This document shows positions 10,844 to 19,676 of a stretch of DNA of 64,000 nt, piece by piece (position 1 is the first letter of the stretch; each line of letters begins with the position of its first letter). The DNA lies in assembly GCF_012844345.1 (NCBI RefSeq), contig NZ_CP051625.1:3844001-3908000 (forward strand), read 5' to 3'. The DNA is from Pseudomonas sp. gcc21 (GTDB taxonomy: Bacteria; Pseudomonadota; Gammaproteobacteria; Pseudomonadales; Pseudomonadaceae). Both the position numbers and the translations under genes were made by a program. Under the pieces are notes generated by a model. It saw only the letters and a list, made by a program, of their open reading frames with translations, made no database searches and had not been told where the DNA came from.

Positions 10844-12253
10844 TCATGGAGTTTCGTTGACCGGTCCGGCCTCGTCGGCGAGCTCGCTGGAACCCGCTTC
10901 GGTGTCGCTATCGCGGACACTGCGAAAGCGCAGGATATGGGTCCGTTCCACCAGCAGATACAGCACCGCGCCTGCCGCCAGGCCCCAGCCCGCGCCATAC
11001 ACAGCCAATACCACACCCATGGTGCCGGCAACGCCGCGTTCGGTATTGTTGTTCAGCTGTTCAAAGCCAACCATCAGACAGATATAGCCCGTGAGAATCA
11101 GCGTCAGCGACAGCGCGATGGGCAGTACTGGCTGAAAGAAGCTCACCAGCGGCAGCATGAACAGCGCGAGAAAGCCGGTAATCCAGAAGGTGCCAGCGCC
11201 GCTGTAGATGGAATCCATCGCCTTGCGGCCATACTTGTAACGCTCCGCCATGGTCGCTGCGACAGCGGTCCAGATCGGTCCGGCAAGACCGGGGTAGGGC
11301 GCGAAAAAGGCATGCAATCCGTTGCGGATGGCGGTGACGATGTGCGCGCGATCAATGTTGTTCTCGATCACTTCATCCGGGCGTAATTCGTCAGCGCGCT
11401 GCATCAATGACTGGCCGACGATGATGTCGCCAAAGGCAATGATGTAGGCGATAACGGCGGTGGGTACGGCGTACAGGAAGATCTGCGGATCCGGAAAGCC
11501 GACATTGAACGGCAGGTAGTTCCAGATTTCGCCAAACGCCGGCTGGGTGATGCCCCAACGCACGTCGGGCATCTTGTATTCGCCCACCGCGATGCCAACG
11601 ATAATGGCTACCAGCATGCCGGGCACCATGCCGTAGTTGACGATCTTGCGCATCATCGGCAGGCGTTCAGTGAGGCCCTTGAAGGATACCGAGAACATCA
11701 GATACAGGCAGATCAGGCTGCCCAGCACGAGTGAAATCGGTGTGTTGGCCAGGCGGCCGCCACTGGAGATCTCGCCCATCAAGGCGGCGATACCCGCGCC
11801 GATGATGATGCCGCCTTTCATCGAGTTTGGAACGATACGCACCATCACACTGCCGAGGCGGGTCACCCCCAGTATCAGGAAGATCAGGAACACCAGAAAC
11901 TGCAGTGCGAACAGCGCCTGGATAGCCTCGGGACCGGGTTCGAAATCGCTGAGAAACAACAGTACGACAGGAATAGCAGGCGTGATCCATCCGGGCACCA
12001 TGGGTACGCCAAGCAGCGCCGGCAGCAGGAATCCGATACCGCATACCACTACATAGGCGAGCGCCACGTCATAGGGCAATCCGAGATATTTTTCCAGCAA
12101 GGGGATCATGCCCAGGCTGACCACGAACATGATCAGCGCCTGCATCATTTCGGCGGTTTCCCACCGGTAATGGATGAAGGGCAAACGGATCTTGAAGGGG
12201 CCGCAGGCCCAGAAAGGTTGCTCGGCACCGTCGGCGCGCTTGAAGAGTTGCAT
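10844..12253 (-). CDS. NCS2-like (uracil/xanthine permease-type) membrane transporter
   Basis: Polytopic inner-membrane protein of 469 residues with about 12-14 hydrophobic segments. It resembles the nucleobase-cation symporter family, which moves uracil, xanthine or other planar anionic substrates with protons or sodium. Glycine-rich segments such as [16 protein letters not shown] and the acidic [14 protein letters not shown] fit family membrane motifs. An acidic cytosolic tail ends the protein. Substrate cannot be read from sequence. The position between an acyl-CoA ligase (86 bp upstream) and an MBL-fold hydrolase is not that of a purine cluster, so another organic anion is possible. Confidence 0.75.
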   Translation of the reverse strand: MQLFKRADGAEQPFWACGPFKIRLPFIHYRWETAEMMQALIMFVVSLGMIPLLEKYLGLPYDVALAYVVVCGIGFLLPALLGVPMVPGWITPAIPVVLLFLSDFEPGPEAIQALFALQFLVFLIFLILGVTRLGSVMVRIVPNSMKGGIIIGAGIAALMGEISSGGRLANTPISLVLGSLICLYLMFSVSFKGLTERLPMMRKIVNYGMVPGMLVAIIVGIAVGEYKMPDVRWGITQPAFGEIWNYLPFNVGFPDPQIFLYAVPTAVIAYIIAFGDIIVGQSLMQRADELRPDEVIENNIDRAHIVTAIRNGLHAFFAPYPGLAGPIWTAVAATMAERYKYGRKAMDSIYSGAGTFWITGFLALFMLPLVSFFQPVLPIALSLTLILTGYICLMVGFEQLNNNTERGVAGTMGVVLAVYGAGWGLAAGAVLYLLVERTHILRFRSVRDSDTEAGSSELADEAGPVNETP

Positions 12254-12339
12254 ACTGACCTCCGTCAGCCGGCTCTATCGCCGGCTGCTTGTTGTTGTTG
12301 TGAAACGGAAAGAGAAGGGGAGACTGCAGCGAATCTGGG

Positions 12340-13959
12340 TCAGATCGCCTTTGCCCAGTCACGCAGTACGAATTTCTGGATTTTGCCTGTGGATGTTTTC
12401 GGCAGGTCGGTGAAGACCACCGTCTTGGGCACCTTGAAGGCCGCGAGGTGCTGTCGGCAGAACTCGGTGATGCATGCCTCGTTTACCTGCTGCCCGCTTT
12501 TCAATGTGATGTAGGCGCAGGGCGTCTCGCCCCATTTCTCGTCCGGCCGGGCGACGACAGCTGCTTCCATGACGGCGGGGTGTTTATAAAGCGTATCTTC
12601 CACTTCGATGGTGGAGATGTTCTCACCGCCGGAAATGATGATGTCCTTCAGACGGTCCTTGATCTCGATATAGCCGTTGGGATGGCACACTGCGAGGTCA
12701 CCGGTATGGAACCAGCCGCCTTCGAAAGCCTCAGCGGTCGCTTCGGGATTTTTCAGGTAGCCCTTCATCACGGTATTGCCGCGCATGAATATTTCGCCGA
12801 TGGTCTTGCCATCCTTGGGCACAGGTTGCATGCCCACCGGGTCAGCCACCATGACGCCCTCGAGTGTCGGGTAGCGCACGCCCTGACGCGACTTGAGATG
12901 GGCGCGCTCTTCAAGCGGGAGCTCATTCCATTGGTCATGCCAGGCGCAGAGTGTCACCGGTCCGTAGACTTCGGTCAGCCCGTACACATGCATAACCTCG
13001 ATGCCCATGTCCTCAACTGCACCGATCACCTTGGCGGGCGGGGCAGCGCCGGCGACCTGCGCCTTGACGGGGTGATCAATCGCGGCCTTGGCGCTTTCCG
13101 GCATATTGACCAGCGCATTCAGCACGATCGGAGCGCCACTCATGTGGGTGACGCCGTGTTCATGAATGAGGTTCAGGATCTTCTGCGGATCGACGCGGCG
13201 CAGACATACGTGCACGCCGGCCAGCGCAGTGATGGTCCAGGGGTGGCACCAGCCATTGCAGTGGAACATCGGCAAGGTCCAGAGGTAGACCGGATGCTGG
13301 CCCATGCTCCAGGTCATCTGATTGCCCATGGCGTTGAGGTAAGCACCGCGGTGGTGGTAGACCACGCCCTTCGGGTTGCCGGTCGTTCCGGAGGTGTAGT
13401 TCAACGAGATGGCCTGCCATTCATCGTTCGGCCAGTGCCAGGCGAATTCGGGGTCGCCTTCGGCCAGAAAGGCCTCGTAATCCAGATCGCTGACCGCTTC
13501 ACCCTCGCCATATTCCGGATCGTCAACATCAACTACCAGAATCGGCCGATCGATCAGCTTCAGGGCTTCGCGGATCACGGCATGGAATTCGCGGTCGGTA
13601 ATCAGTACGCGGGCCTCACCGTGATTCAGCATGAAGGCAATTGCTTCTGCATCCAGGCGCACGTTCAGGGTGTTGAGCACGGCACCGGACATGGGGATGG
13701 CGAAGTGTGCTTCGACCATTGCCGGAATATTGGGCAGCATCACCGCAACGGTATCGCCTGCTCCAACGCCACGGTTGACCAGAGCGGACGCCAGGCGACG
13801 GCAGCGCTGATAGGTCTCGCTCCAGGTACGGCGGATGGCTCCATGAATGATGGCCGGGTAATCGGGGTAGACGTTGGCTGTACGTTCAATGAAACTCAAG
13901 GGCGTGAGAGCGATGTGGTTGACTGGGCTCTGCGAAAGGCCTTCCTGATAAATAGACAT
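12340..13959 (-). CDS. Acyl-CoA synthetase (AMP-forming), medium/long-chain type
   Basis: Activates a carboxylic acid to its CoA thioester through an acyl-adenylate. The 539 residues carry the P-loop-like YTSGTTGNPKGVVYHH, the VYGLTEVYGP segment, the adenylate motif GWFHTGDLAV with KDRLKDIIISGGENIS, and the C-terminal PKTSTGKIQKF with the catalytic lysine. The overall type is the AlkK/FadD-like ligase. I start at ATG 13957-13959 (MSIYQEG); a GTG three codons upstream forms part of the GGTGGG ribosome-binding site. It heads a minus-strand set with the permease and MBL genes and diverges from a two-component pair. The acid it uses is unknown. Confidence 0.9.
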   Translation of the reverse strand: MSIYQEGLSQSPVNHIALTPLSFIERTANVYPDYPAIIHGAIRRTWSETYQRCRRLASALVNRGVGAGDTVAVMLPNIPAMVEAHFAIPMSGAVLNTLNVRLDAEAIAFMLNHGEARVLITDREFHAVIREALKLIDRPILVVDVDDPEYGEGEAVSDLDYEAFLAEGDPEFAWHWPNDEWQAISLNYTSGTTGNPKGVVYHHRGAYLNAMGNQMTWSMGQHPVYLWTLPMFHCNGWCHPWTITALAGVHVCLRRVDPQKILNLIHEHGVTHMSGAPIVLNALVNMPESAKAAIDHPVKAQVAGAAPPAKVIGAVEDMGIEVMHVYGLTEVYGPVTLCAWHDQWNELPLEERAHLKSRQGVRYPTLEGVMVADPVGMQPVPKDGKTIGEIFMRGNTVMKGYLKNPEATAEAFEGGWFHTGDLAVCHPNGYIEIKDRLKDIIISGGENISTIEVEDTLYKHPAVMEAAVVARPDEKWGETPCAYITLKSGQQVNEACITEFCRQHLAAFKVPKTVVFTDLPKTSTGKIQKFVLRDWAKAI

Positions 13960-13994
13960 GATTCCCACCTGCGGCGATGTTGTTAGCTCTAGGG

Positions 13995-14023
13995 TCTGGT
14001 ATCGCGCAAGTGCACTTACCAGA
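13995..14023. promoter_or_regulatory. Inverted repeat, candidate operator between acyl-CoA ligase and sensor kinase
   Basis: Arms TCTGGTA (13995-14001) and TACCAGA (14017-14023) are separated by 15 bases in the divergent intergenic region. The arrangement suits a dimeric regulator such as the FixJ-like protein encoded nearby. The assignment is inference only. Confidence 0.35.
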
Positions 14024-14080
14024 GACTATGTGCGTTATTTATAGTTATCGCCATGGCATATGGAAATATGACTATGGTTT

Positions 14081-14098
14081 TATAGTATAAATACTATA
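14081..14098. promoter_or_regulatory. AT-rich palindrome upstream of sensor kinase
   Basis: TATAGTAT-AA-ATACTATA is a perfect 8-bp dyad ending 21 bp before the GTG start of the kinase gene. It could overlap a -10 region or be an operator. The local A+T content is far above that of the flanking genes. Confidence 0.4.
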
Positions 14099-14119
14099 TG
14101 TTCGGAAAAGAGGTGCGGG

Positions 14120-15595
14120 GTGAGGAAGAACAAACCGCAGCAAACAGCAAGTGAACGCCCCTCGGGCGTCGATGCCGCTGCGTGGATGCTGGACAGCGAC
14201 CCTCAGTCAGCAGTCTTGCTGGATACGGATGGTTGCGTACAGGCCCTGAATTCAGCAATGCGGGAGCTGGCGGGCGCTGGCCAGCCGACTGAATTATTGC
14301 CGCCAAATTTTCTCCACCTTGCCCGTGCGTGTCTGACTCAGCAACGCGCCATTGCCGAGGTCGAAGCGCAGACAGCGGATGGCCGGTTCCTGCTCTGGAC
14401 ATTCATTCCCATAGTCGCTGTTCAGCGGGTGCTGGCGCGGGGGCAAGATGCTACCGAGCGATTGCGCCAGCAGCAGGATGCAACCATCGCCAGTCGCCTT
14501 TACCGGCTGATTATCGAAAACACCACGGATCTGATTTCACGGCATACGCCAGACGGGCAGTTCCTGGATGCCTCGCCTGCATCCTGGACGCTGTTGGGAT
14601 ACTGGCCCGAGCAACTCCGTGGCACCTCCATCCAGGCGATGTTTCATCCGCTGGAAAGGGAGCGTCTGCTCAAGCGCTACCGGGAAGAACTGGAGCAAGA
14701 GGGCTACCTTACCGCTACTTACCGTATCCGACACCAGCGAGGCCATTACCTGTGGTTCGAAACCGCCAGCCGGGCCATACGTGAAACCTACACAGGGAAG
14801 GTGGTCGAGATGGTCAGCGTCTCGCGGGATATCACCGAGCGCATGCGTACAGAGGAAAGCAACCGGCGCCTGCAGGATGAGCTGGCGCATGCCGCGCGCT
14901 TGGCGACCTTGGGTGAACTCGCGTCGGGCATTGCGCACGAAATGAACCAGCCGCTGGCCGCCATCATGAATTACGCCGGGGCCAGCCAACGCTACCTGGC
15001 GGGCCTTAGTCATGCCGATGGCCGTCAGGATAAGGTTCGTCAGGGACTGGAACGCATCGCCGGACATGCCGATCACGCTTCCAAAGTGATCAAGCGGTTG
15101 AGAGCATTCCTGCGAAAGGGGCCGCGGAAGGTTCAGCGAACAAACCTTGCGGCACTGGCGCAGGACGCCATCCGCTTATGCGCCTGGGAGGCAAGCCAGC
15201 ATCAGGTGCATATCGCTGAGCAGATCCCGGAGGGTTTGCCGGATGTGTACGTCGATCCGATCCTGCTCGAACAGGTCATGCTCAATCTGTTGCGCAATGC
15301 AATTGAGGCAAACCGGGAAAGCCATCCGGACAGCGCCTCGTCGGTCGCACTCAGACTCGGCGTTGCAGCAGCAAGGGTCGAGATTGATGTAGTGGACGAA
15401 GGGCCGGGAGCAACCGATGAACAACTCGAGAGTATGTTCACCCCGTTTTACACCAGCAAGGCCGAGGGGCTGGGCTTGGGTCTGTCTATGAGTCGCGGTA
15501 TCGTGGAGGACTTTGGTGGGGGGCTAAGTGCCGATCTTGCCGAATCAGGCGGGCTACGGCTTAGCTGCTGGCTGCCTGCCGTAGAAAACAGATAA
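14120..15595 (+). CDS. PAS-domain sensor histidine kinase (FixL/DctB-like)
   Basis: Autophosphorylating sensor of a two-component system. Two PAS-like regions are visible, about 30-125 and 128-250; the second contains DLISRHTPDGQFLDASP and ends in the linker SVSRDITER. The dimerisation box is GIAHEMNQPLAAIMNY with phospho-acceptor H273. The ATP-binding domain has VMLNLLRNAIEAN (N box), VDEGPG and GLGLGLSMSRGIV. No membrane segment is evident, so the sensor is probably cytoplasmic. The start is GTG at 14120 with AGAGG upstream. The response regulator gene follows after 20 bp. Divergence from the acyl-CoA ligase suggests that it controls that gene set; the signal is unknown. Confidence 0.9.
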   Translation: MRKNKPQQTASERPSGVDAAAWMLDSDPQSAVLLDTDGCVQALNSAMRELAGAGQPTELLPPNFLHLARACLTQQRAIAEVEAQTADGRFLLWTFIPIVAVQRVLARGQDATERLRQQQDATIASRLYRLIIENTTDLISRHTPDGQFLDASPASWTLLGYWPEQLRGTSIQAMFHPLERERLLKRYREELEQEGYLTATYRIRHQRGHYLWFETASRAIRETYTGKVVEMVSVSRDITERMRTEESNRRLQDELAHAARLATLGELASGIAHEMNQPLAAIMNYAGASQRYLAGLSHADGRQDKVRQGLERIAGHADHASKVIKRLRAFLRKGPRKVQRTNLAALAQDAIRLCAWEASQHQVHIAEQIPEGLPDVYVDPILLEQVMLNLLRNAIEANRESHPDSASSVALRLGVAAARVEIDVVDEGPGATDEQLESMFTPFYTSKAEGLGLGLSMSRGIVEDFGGGLSADLAESGGLRLSCWLPAVENR

Positions 15596-15615
15596 GCCAT
15601 TCGAGGAGAAAAGCA

Positions 15616-16254
15616 ATGCCCGGGACGCCACAGCAAGTGGTTTACGTGGTGGATGATGATCAGGGATTGCTTGATTCAACGCTCTGGTTGCTTGAGTCGG
15701 TGGGCCTCAAGGGCATCCCGTTTATTAGCGGCCTCGCTTTTCTGGAAGAGTGCGATCCCAGTCAGCCAGCCTGCGTGTTACTCGACGTCCGCATGCCCGG
15801 CATGGGCGGTCTGGCTGTCCAGGAAGCCATGCGTGAACGAAATATTCAGGCGCCGGTTATCTTCGTCAGTGGTCATGCAGATGTGCCGTTGGTAGTTCGC
15901 GCCTTTCGCAGCGGCGCCGTGGATTTCATTGAGAAACCCTATAACGAGCAACTGTTGCTGGACAGCGTGCAGCGTGCGCTCAGCCTGGTTCCGTTGCAAA
16001 GGGAGCGTCCTGAAATACATGAGGTGCAGTCGCGGCTGGACGGTCTTACGCCCCGCGAACGCGACATTTTGCTGCCGCTCGTGCAAGGTTACAGCAATCG
16101 AGAAATAGCCGAACAACTCGGCATCAGCGTGAAAACGGTGGACCTGTACCGCTCGAGGGTAATGAAGCGCATGCAGGCAGACAGTTTGCCTGCTTTGGTC
16201 GGAATGGTGATCGGCGCGGGTTTGATTGACCCTTTTACCCTGCAGGCGCAGTAA
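15616..16254 (+). CDS. FixJ/NarL-type response regulator
   Basis: Receiver domain (about 7-120) followed by a LuxR-type helix-turn-helix (about 140-205). The acidic pocket VVDDDQ, phospho-acceptor D57 in LLDVRMPGMGG and conserved K107 in FIEKPY are present. The output domain reads LTPRERDILLPLVQGYSNRE then IAEQLGISVKTVDLYRSRV. The GAGGAGA ribosome site lies just upstream of the ATG. It is encoded 20 bp after the PAS kinase, its obvious partner. The relationship to TodT/StyR/FixJ-type regulators suggests activation of a catabolic gene set, most likely the divergent acyl-CoA ligase cluster (inference). Confidence 0.92.
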   Translation: MPGTPQQVVYVVDDDQGLLDSTLWLLESVGLKGIPFISGLAFLEECDPSQPACVLLDVRMPGMGGLAVQEAMRERNIQAPVIFVSGHADVPLVVRAFRSGAVDFIEKPYNEQLLLDSVQRALSLVPLQRERPEIHEVQSRLDGLTPRERDILLPLVQGYSNREIAEQLGISVKTVDLYRSRVMKRMQADSLPALVGMVIGAGLIDPFTLQAQ

Positions 16255-16340
16255 TGCGCGCAGTGGTGGGGGTTATCGATGAGAACCAGGCCGGCGGGCT
16301 GCGAAGTAAGGCAGGCTAGATTTGAGCAGATCCGGAAAAC

Positions 16341-16377
16341 AAAAAAGGCAGATCAATGGTTAGATTGATCTGCCTTT
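16341..16377 (-). terminator. Rho-independent terminator of tRNA-fMet
   Basis: An 11-bp perfect stem (16347-16357 with 16364-16374) and 6-base loop are followed on the minus strand by TTTTTT (complement of 16341-16346). It lies 10 bp beyond the tRNA 3' end. Confidence 0.88.
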
Positions 16378-16384
16378 ACTTGTC

Positions 16385-16461
<77 letters not shown>

Positions 16462-16473
16462 TCTGTGGCGGCC

Positions 16474-16501
16474 ATTCTACGGAATACGGCTGTGCTGTCA
16501 A
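16474..16501 (-). promoter_or_regulatory. Sigma-70 promoter of tRNA-fMet
   Basis: On the minus strand a perfect -35 TTGACA (complement of 16496-16501) is followed after 16 bases by TAGAAT (complement of 16474-16479). That places the start of transcription a few bases upstream of the tRNA 5' end at 16461. Confidence 0.8.
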
Positions 16502-16672
16502 GCACTTGAAGTAAAAAGAATTTTTGAAGGAGCCAACGCAGCGTAATTGTGGCTCCTACCGGGTCGTGAATCCGGTAGGAAATTCCGTGTGACTCACCGC
16601 GGGCAGTCAATACTGGCTATTTAATGACCCTTACGTCTGGCGCTGCAATGACGCTTGGAGGATACTTCCGAA

Positions 16673-17908
16673 ATGGCGAAAAGTTTCACGGCCTATTCAG
16701 CAGTGGCTAGGAGAATTGACATGGACCGTGCCGAGGATCGATTCAGGATCTCCTCCTTCTGGGGGGAGTTCAGGAATCAGGCAGAAGAGGCAGCATTCCG
16801 CGAGTATATGCAGTCGGACATGGTCCGGCACATGCGCGTGGCGCTCACCGTATGGGGCTCTTTGCTGCTGCTCTTCGGACTGGTGGACTATCAGGGCCTA
16901 GGGCTGTCTTCCGTATTCATGACACTAATGGGAGCGCGGATAGCGCTTTCCTTGGCTATCTTCATCTACGGGTATGTTCTACTCCGCAAGCCGAAGTTGG
17001 CAACGTCAGGCGGTGTCACGATGGCCCTCCAGCTGGTGGGCTTTCTTTTTTTCTATCTCCTGTATTTTCTCAGACCTGAGATCGCGACTTTTACCGTATT
17101 CGTTTTGGGGCTGCTGTTCATCTCGATGTTCGTGTTCGTGCCGAACCGGCTCTACTTCTCGGCCATCGCGGCGGTGTTGGGCCTGGCGGGGCTTATGGTG
17201 TGCATGATAGTGATGGAGCGGCCAGGCAACGTCATATTCGGGGCTTTTGTGTTGTTGACGCTGCCAATACTGGTGGGTTTTTTCGCCACCCAGCGCCTTC
17301 AGATAGCACAGCGTCAACAATATGCGATGTACACCCACGCCAATGAAGTCAATCAGGAATTGCAGGCGGAAATCGAACGCAGAAAGGTGTTGGAAAAAGA
17401 GCTGAACCGCCAGGCCACGACGGATCCCTTGACTGGCTTGTTCAATCGACGTCAGTACGAAATGCTGTTCGACCGCGAGCGGGAGCGCAGCAAGCGCAAT
17501 GGCAGCCACCTTTCTCTATGTGTCGCGGACATCGATTTCTTCAAGCGCGTGAATGATGAGCATGGGCATGATGCTGGCGATCAGGTACTCAAACATGTCG
17601 CTGATCAGTTCAGTCATGCTTTAAGGCAATCTGATATCATCGGGCGCTTCGGTGGAGAGGAATTCATCCTGTTGCTTCCCGATACCGGCCTCGAAGACGC
17701 TGAGGTGGTAATCAACCGTCTCCGTCAGAGGTTGGAAGCCGCTCCGGTATCCGTCGGGGATGATCAGATTGGTGTTACAGCGACCTTTGGTCTGACAGAG
17801 GTGTGCACAAGCGATAACAGTATTGAAGATGTGATCAGGCGTGCCGATAAAGCCCTCTACGAAGGGAAGGCCGGGGGGCGCAATTGCGTGGTTCCAGTGC
17901 CCTGTTAA
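16673..17908 (+). CDS. Membrane diguanylate cyclase (GGDEF), first of a tandem pair
   Basis: Makes cyclic di-GMP from GTP. The N-terminal part has about six hydrophobic segments (roughly 50-205), forming a membrane sensor module. A short helical linker and a C-terminal GGDEF domain (about 245-405) follow. The active-site motif is GGEEF (327-331). The inhibitory I-site RQSD (318-321) lies exactly five residues before it, so product inhibition is likely. I chose ATG 16671-16675 region start at 16673 (MAKSFTAYS), with GGAGG upstream. It is followed after 46 bp by a paralogue of the same architecture. The signal sensed by the membrane module is unknown. Confidence 0.9.
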   Translation: MAKSFTAYSAVARRIDMDRAEDRFRISSFWGEFRNQAEEAAFREYMQSDMVRHMRVALTVWGSLLLLFGLVDYQGLGLSSVFMTLMGARIALSLAIFIYGYVLLRKPKLATSGGVTMALQLVGFLFFYLLYFLRPEIATFTVFVLGLLFISMFVFVPNRLYFSAIAAVLGLAGLMVCMIVMERPGNVIFGAFVLLTLPILVGFFATQRLQIAQRQQYAMYTHANEVNQELQAEIERRKVLEKELNRQATTDPLTGLFNRRQYEMLFDRERERSKRNGSHLSLCVADIDFFKRVNDEHGHDAGDQVLKHVADQFSHALRQSDIIGRFGGEEFILLLPDTGLEDAEVVINRLRQRLEAAPVSVGDDQIGVTATFGLTEVCTSDNSIEDVIRRADKALYEGKAGGRNCVVPVPC

Positions 17909-17954
17909 GGCTGACCAGCCCAAAGTGTAAATCGCGCAAGGAAGCGGAGCTCGA

Positions 17955-19193
17955 ATGACTGATGTTGAAACACTGCCTGAGGAGATTGCGGTACAGGCAT
18001 TGAAGGCTAAAGCTGAAAGGTCCGAGCGTAGCTGGCGCATCAATAGCTGGACCGGAGAGTTTCGTGATCCCGCGATGGAGCGGGCCTACCTTGAAAAAAA
18101 CCAGCTTTCCATTGCCCGCCAGATGCGGGGGGCGCTTGCCGTCTGGGCCGGGCTGGTGCTGGTGTTTCTGCTGGCGGATCTCGAAGCGCTTATTGGTAGC
18201 GCCAGCTTCTGGTCAAGCGCAGCTATCCGGTTTGGCGTCGTAGCCGTTCTTGTCTTCTTCTCGTGGCAGATCAAGCGCAAGCCGATGCTGGCTACGCAGG
18301 CGCGCTGGATAAGTCTCCTTGAAGTCATGGGAATGACCTGTTTCCTCGCTGTTTATGTATTCAGGCCTGAAGTCGCACACTGGGCTTTCACGCTGACGCT
18401 GATCATGCTGGTTACCACCTTTGTGTATATTCCCAATCGTATCCCTGCAATTCTCGGGGTTACGACGTACATGGGCGTGTCGACAGTCATCATGCTCTAC
18501 CACGTCGACTCGCTGGCGCCGTCTCAGATAGTCGGCATTTCAATCGTGACCTTGATGCCCATTGGGCTTGGGTGGGGAACTGCCGCACGAACGCAGATTC
18601 TGCAACGAAGACAATTCGCGTTGTGGCAGCAGGCGCAGGAAGTCAATGCGACGCTATCGCGAGAGATCGAAGAGCGGGCCAGGTTGCAGGCGGCATTGGT
18701 TCAGCAAGCGACCACCGATGCGCTGACCGGGTTGAATAACCGCCGTCAGTACGAATCGCTGTTCCAGTACGAACTCAACCGCTCGCTGCGTACCGGCCAG
18801 CCGCTGACGCTATGCATCATCGACCTCGATCACTTCAAACAGATCAATGATACCTGGGGGCATTCGACGGGGGATGAAGTCCTCAAGCGGGTCGGACAGC
18901 TCTGCCGGGATTCCTTCCGGGCAACCGATATCCTTGGGCGTCTGGGCGGCGAAGAGTTCGTGGCGTTGCTTCCCGAGACGGATCTGTCTGCAGCCTTGCT
19001 GGTCGCCCAGCGCTTTGTTGACAAACTGGCTGCGTCCACCATCAGCGAGGAGGTTCCGCAGCTGCGGGTTACGGCCACGGTTGGCGTGGCGCAGCTGGGT
19101 GATGAGCGCCGCCTTGATTTACTGCTTCAGCGCGCCGACAAGGCGCTTTATGCCGGCAAGAACGCCGGGCGTAATCAAGTCGTGGCGGGCTGA
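17955..19193 (+). CDS. Membrane diguanylate cyclase (GGDEF), second of a tandem pair
   Basis: Paralogue of the preceding gene, with the same layout: a short cytosolic N-terminus containing SWTGEFRDPAMERAYLE (compare SFWGEFRNQAEEAAFREYM in the first), about six membrane segments, a linker and a GGDEF domain. The active-site motif is GGEEF (331-335) and the I-site RATD is at 322-325, so both cyclase activity and feedback inhibition look intact. The 412-residue length is nearly identical to its neighbour. Local duplication followed by divergence is the simplest explanation. Transcription together with the first copy is likely, given the 46-bp gap. Confidence 0.9.
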   Translation: MTDVETLPEEIAVQALKAKAERSERSWRINSWTGEFRDPAMERAYLEKNQLSIARQMRGALAVWAGLVLVFLLADLEALIGSASFWSSAAIRFGVVAVLVFFSWQIKRKPMLATQARWISLLEVMGMTCFLAVYVFRPEVAHWAFTLTLIMLVTTFVYIPNRIPAILGVTTYMGVSTVIMLYHVDSLAPSQIVGISIVTLMPIGLGWGTAARTQILQRRQFALWQQAQEVNATLSREIEERARLQAALVQQATTDALTGLNNRRQYESLFQYELNRSLRTGQPLTLCIIDLDHFKQINDTWGHSTGDEVLKRVGQLCRDSFRATDILGRLGGEEFVALLPETDLSAALLVAQRFVDKLAASTISEEVPQLRVTATVGVAQLGDERRLDLLLQRADKALYAGKNAGRNQVVAG

Positions 19194-19280
19194 CCGGCTG
19201 CGCCGGGCATGACCCTGAAATATGCGTGATGACTGGATAGTCAATGTGGATTGTGAATGCCATCCACGAACGGTTCTATC

Positions 19281-19676
19281 CTACGGGCGGGCGGTTAGTT
19301 CACAGCTCCAGAGTTCCACCGCCGGCCGGGCCGCTTGGGGCGGGCCGAGCCAGTCGCTCATTGGTTGGCAGCGCTGGTTAAAACACAACTGGTAATCTCC
19401 TGCCTCTGGGGTTCGGCCCAGGCGCAGCGGTTGCAGGGGAGGTAGCTGGCGGCGATAGTGCCAAGTGCCGTCACGCAATTGAGCATCAGCCGGAATGTCC
19501 ATGCCCGCACCAGATCCCATCACGCGCGCCACGCCGAGCGACAATCCCTCTGGCGAAACGCGGTAATCTTCTTCCCATCGAATTTTTTCAATAGTGTGCT
19601 GCCAGGCCAAGGTAAACCCCGGCACCGGCAATTCAGCCCATACTGCTCCGGCCAGACCCATACACAATCCGATCAC
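19281..19676 (-). CDS. DUF1850 protein associated with TAXI-TRAP transporter
   Basis: Small secreted or periplasmic protein of 131 residues with a signal-like start (MIGLCMGLAGAVWA). Its middle (FTLAWQHTIEKIRWEEDYRV) and the following acidic/glycine region match DUF1850. Genes of this family are regularly found with TAXI-type TRAP transporters. Its start codon overlaps the stop of the fused permease by 4 bp, a typical coupling arrangement. Function is unknown; a role in transporter assembly or substrate handling is possible. Confidence 0.8.
   Translation of the reverse strand: MIGLCMGLAGAVWAELPVPGFTLAWQHTIEKIRWEEDYRVSPEGLSLGVARVMGSGAGMDIPADAQLRDGTWHYRRQLPPLQPLRLGRTPEAGDYQLCFNQRCQPMSDWLGPPQAARPAVELWSCELTARP

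Noticed and set aside
12448..13986. A 512-codon plus-strand frame opposite the acyl-CoA ligase
   Set aside because: Shadow of a well-supported gene in high-GC DNA; the opposite frame has all AMP-ligase motifs.
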